This document shows positions 62,012 through 64,000 of a DNA stretch of 64,000 nt, piece by piece. Source of the DNA: Hydrococcus rivularis NIES-593 (GTDB lineage: Bacteria > Cyanobacteriota > Cyanobacteriia > Cyanobacteriales > Microcystaceae); assembly GCF_001904635.1 (NCBI RefSeq), contig NZ_MRCB01000009.1:62001-126000 (forward strand), written 5' to 3'. Numbering within the stretch: the stretch's first letter is position 1; the number at the start of each line of letters is the position of its first letter. The position numbers were made by a program, and so were the translations under genes. Below the pieces are notes generated by a model. It saw nothing but the letters and a program-made list of their open reading frames with translations, was not told the origin of the DNA and did no database searches.

Positions 62012-63064
62012 TTAATAGGCAGAATTGTTTAAAGTTAAAGAAAAACGCAGTTGTTCGCGCAGAATTTTAACTTTTTGGAGAAAACCTGTTGCCCTCAAAG
62101 CCAGCGATTCAAGACGAGAATAGAGAGATGATGGGAAATAGCGAAGTAAGTAAGCTGCACCTGCCGTTAAAATAGTACGATGGGGTTCGGATAACAGAAT
62201 TTGCCAGTGAGTTAATAGAGCGCGATTAACTAATTTAACTGCCATGCGACCATCTTTGAGACGAACGGCACGACGAGATAGATAGCGCAGTTGGTAGGCT
62301 CTGGCTGGATTTTCCCAACGTTTGACTAATTCTGGAAATTCAGTGCGATGTTTTTCGATCAGTTTTTCCCAAGAGTCCAATTGCTTAAGAATATTGGCAG
62401 AGAGTCCTTCTCCATTAACGCGGTAGAGCGTTAAAGAATCTGGAATCCCTTCAATTTGCCAGGAGGTTTGCATGGCAATCCGAAACCAGCATTCGATATC
62501 CTCTGACTGTCGGAAACTTTCGTCAAAGTAGAAATCTTCAATCGTTCCATAGAAATTCTTTTGAAAGCGAATGGCTTCAAAGACTTCACGACGAATTACC
62601 GGTGCGGAACCATTACCAATGGGGTTGCGACAGAGTAAATGGTCGGGTGTAATATCCTTGAGTTTGGGCATTTGATAAATGCCAAGAGAGTTACCATCGC
62701 TGTCGATAAATTGGGAGCGACTGAAGCTAACGCCAACATGAGGTGAAGCTTCTAAATGTTGAACGTGCTTTTCGAGTTTTTCGGGCAACCAGCAATCGTC
62801 TCCATCGAGGAAAGCGAGATAGTCGCCTTTGGCGTGGCGGATTCCAGCGTTGCGAGCACCAGCCAAACCGCGATTTTTTTGATGGATTATTCTAATCCGG
62901 GGATCTTGAAACTGCCGACAAATCTCGGCACTTTTATCGGGAGATCCATCGTCAACGACGATCAGCTCAAAATTAGAGTAGGTTTGATTGAGTACGGAGC
63001 GAATGGTTTGAGCGATGTATTTCTCGACGTTATAGACTGGCACGATGACTGAGACGAGTTTCAT
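62012..63064 (-). CDS. Glycosyltransferase family 2
   Basis: The 350-aa GT-A protein begins VSVIVPVYNVEKYIAQTIRSVLNQTYSNFELIVVDDGSPD, with a DXD-type FLDGDDCW motif near residue 88 and an acceptor-site EDIECWFRIAMQTSW near 190. It adds one sugar of the EPS repeat. It is first in a two-gene operon with the Alg14-like subunit and is preceded by iteron copy D at 39 bp. Confidence 0.92.
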   Translation of the reverse strand: MKLVSVIVPVYNVEKYIAQTIRSVLNQTYSNFELIVVDDGSPDKSAEICRQFQDPRIRIIHQKNRGLAGARNAGIRHAKGDYLAFLDGDDCWLPEKLEKHVQHLEASPHVGVSFSRSQFIDSDGNSLGIYQMPKLKDITPDHLLCRNPIGNGSAPVIRREVFEAIRFQKNFYGTIEDFYFDESFRQSEDIECWFRIAMQTSWQIEGIPDSLTLYRVNGEGLSANILKQLDSWEKLIEKHRTEFPELVKRWENPARAYQLRYLSRRAVRLKDGRMAVKLVNRALLTHWQILLSEPHRTILTAGAAYLLRYFPSSLYSRLESLALRATGFLQKVKILREQLRFSLTLNNSAY

Positions 63065-63102
63065 ATCCGTTTTCCTGTATTGCTTTAAGCCTCTATGTTT
63101 CT

Positions 63103-63174
63103 CAGTATCGCAATCGCCAATTTAAGATCGCGTCTAAGCAAGCATTTAAGATGTCTAACTTTTGTCTAAGTTAA
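63103..63174 (-). promoter_or_regulatory. Iteron promoter element, copy D
   Basis: CAGTATC is at 63103-63109, and GTCTAACTTTT and GTCTAAGTTAA are at 63153-63163 and 63164-63174. The 50-bp spacing equals that of copies A-C. The sequence AGATCGCGTC...AAGCATTTAAGAT between resembles copy C. The GT2 start is 39 bp from the -10-like box. The region is shared with the divergent kinase gene at 63331. Confidence 0.7.
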
Positions 63175-63330
63175 TTTTTGATGTGGATAAGGGAAAAATA
63201 AATAGGAATTCGGGAGCCTAAAATTTAATTTCACTTACGATCGCCACCCCAAGCCAAACGCCAATAAAAAATGCTCCTGTAATTACTGTGAGGAAAAATA
63301 TGCCGTCCTCTTGAAACTTAAGAGACTGCC

Positions 63331-64000
63331 ATGAAAGAGACTTTAGCCAACCAACTCAATCAACTCCGTACTACCTTAGGCAAAATGGAAATTGCCTTGG
63401 GGACAGTGAATGAGGCGATCGCGTGGACGGATAGCCAGGGGAAAGTAAAGTGGTGTAACATGACCTTCGATCGCTTGGTCAACATTCCTCATATTTCAAT
63501 TATCGAGAAGCAACTATCAGAATTATTACCTCTTCGGCGATCGGGACAAGATGTATCAGTGGCAGAGCATCCCGTCAATTTGGCTCTCGAAAATCGATCG
63601 AAAGGACGAGCCGATTATGAATTTCGAGATTTAATTCTAGAGATTTCGTGGTCTTGTCTGAACCTGCGACATTTATCGGATACAGAACAATCGGAGATAA
63701 GTGTCGTGTTAGCAATCCGCGATATTACAGAGTCCAAGCGCAAAGAACAAGCACTACAGCAAGTCAATGAAGAATTAGAAAAGCGAGTGGCAGAGCGAAC
63801 TCAGCAGTTAACCCGTGCCAATCAACAACTGCAACAAGAACTGGCAGAACGCCGCCGCGTGGAAGCCCAATTGCGGGCAACAACATCGCGCTTAAGCGCC
63901 CTAATTCAAAATTTACAAGCAGGCATTCTTGTAGAAAATGAGCTAGGGCAGATCGTCTTAGCCAATCAAAAGTTTTGTCAGCAGTTTGGCATTCCTTTAC
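63331..64000 (+). CDS. PAS-domain sensor protein, probable histidine kinase (partial)
   Basis: From the ATG at 63331 the frame stays open to the window end (223 residues). The first ~135 residues resemble a PAS domain (MEIALGTVNEAIAWTDSQGKVKWCN and VVLAIRDITESKRKE). A coiled coil (EELEKRVAERTQQLTRANQQLQQELAERR) and a second PAS start (AGILVENELGQIVLANQKF) follow. The layout is typical of soluble hybrid kinases, but the kinase part lies outside. It is divergent from the EPS operon with iteron copy D, so a role in its control is possible. Confidence 0.8.
   Translation, partial: MKETLANQLNQLRTTLGKMEIALGTVNEAIAWTDSQGKVKWCNMTFDRLVNIPHISIIEKQLSELLPLRRSGQDVSVAEHPVNLALENRSKGRADYEFRDLILEISWSCLNLRHLSDTEQSEISVVLAIRDITESKRKEQALQQVNEELEKRVAERTQQLTRANQQLQQELAERRRVEAQLRATTSRLSALIQNLQAGILVENELGQIVLANQKFCQQFGIPL

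Noticed and set aside
1-64000. GCGATCGC palindromes as regulatory sites
   Set aside because: They are spread through genes and gaps alike, as usual for HIP1 in cyanobacteria, and carry no local meaning here.

Overview
The window is a stretch of cyanobacterial chromosome. The evidence is the very frequent GCGATCGC-type (HIP1) octamers, photosynthesis genes (a Ycf39-like PSII assembly factor, an NblR-like regulator, a high-light-inducible protein, an MPBQ/MSBQ methyltransferase), an alternative respiratory terminal oxidase, an Mrp antiporter of cyanobacterial layout, and PEP-CTERM and DUF4114/RTX surface proteins. I cannot name the species. A unicellular or colonial, slime-forming cyanobacterium would fit. 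No rRNA, tRNA or CRISPR array was recognised.

Layout. 1-16 kb is mostly housekeeping: the edge of a family-4 glycosyltransferase, aroC, ycf39-nadK-nblR, a YciI-like protein, an M48 membrane protease, DUF1232, a NarL-type regulator, a ClC channel fused to CBS and USP domains, a roadblock protein, an alpha/beta hydrolase and an AI-2E-family permease. 16-20.3 kb is an Mrp operon on the minus strand (mrpC-D-E-F-G-DUF4040-B). 21-39 kb is an exopolysaccharide (EPS) island: flippase, Wza-like, Wzc-like without kinase, and Wzy-like genes on the plus strand, then a glycosyltransferase, a sulfotransferase, a GH5 glycosidase, a priming sugar transferase fused to a STAS domain, a large DUF4114/RTX protein and an Alg13-like subunit on the minus strand. 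Its Alg14-like partner and a GT2 lie at 61.5-63 kb.

The most interesting signal is a promoter-like element found four times (30558, 34070, 38668, 63103). Each copy has tandem 11-bp repeats (GTCTAACTTTT on the plus strand) at an identical 50-bp offset from a -10-like box, and each lies just upstream of a minus-strand gene: a 137-aa unknown, the STAS-priming transferase, the Alg13-like gene, and the GT2/Alg14-like pair. It looks like the operator of an OmpR/PhoB-type regulator. It joins genes 33 kb apart, including both halves of the split glycosyltransferase, into one putative EPS regulon.

39-48 kb is a genomic scrapyard: hli, duplicated 3' ends of an ornithine aminotransferase gene, Uma2 and decayed toxin-antitoxin genes, the cbiMNQO cobalt transporter behind a cobalamin riboswitch, a remnant of hypA-hypB, an intact RelE-type toxin pair, and the full-length aminotransferase. 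47.9-52.8 kb is an operon for a CuA-less terminal oxidase (ARTO type), with a 32-aa membrane peptide, a PepSY-like protein and two DUF2231 proteins. 54-61.5 kb carries a GMC oxidoreductase, a second cobalamin riboswitch ahead of metE, a PEP-CTERM protein, unknowns and the MPBQ/MSBQ methyltransferase. A PAS histidine kinase begins at 63331 and runs off the end.

Scattered through the window are four copies of a ~115-bp MITE-like repeat with ATACCA/TGGTAT ends and one copy of a different 125-bp palindromic element, together with several pseudogenes (UPF0324, a PIN toxin, an IS5-like transposase fragment). B12 supply is a second theme: both the cobalt importer and the B12-independent methionine synthase sit behind cobalamin riboswitches that share an identical 17-nt downstream hairpin.
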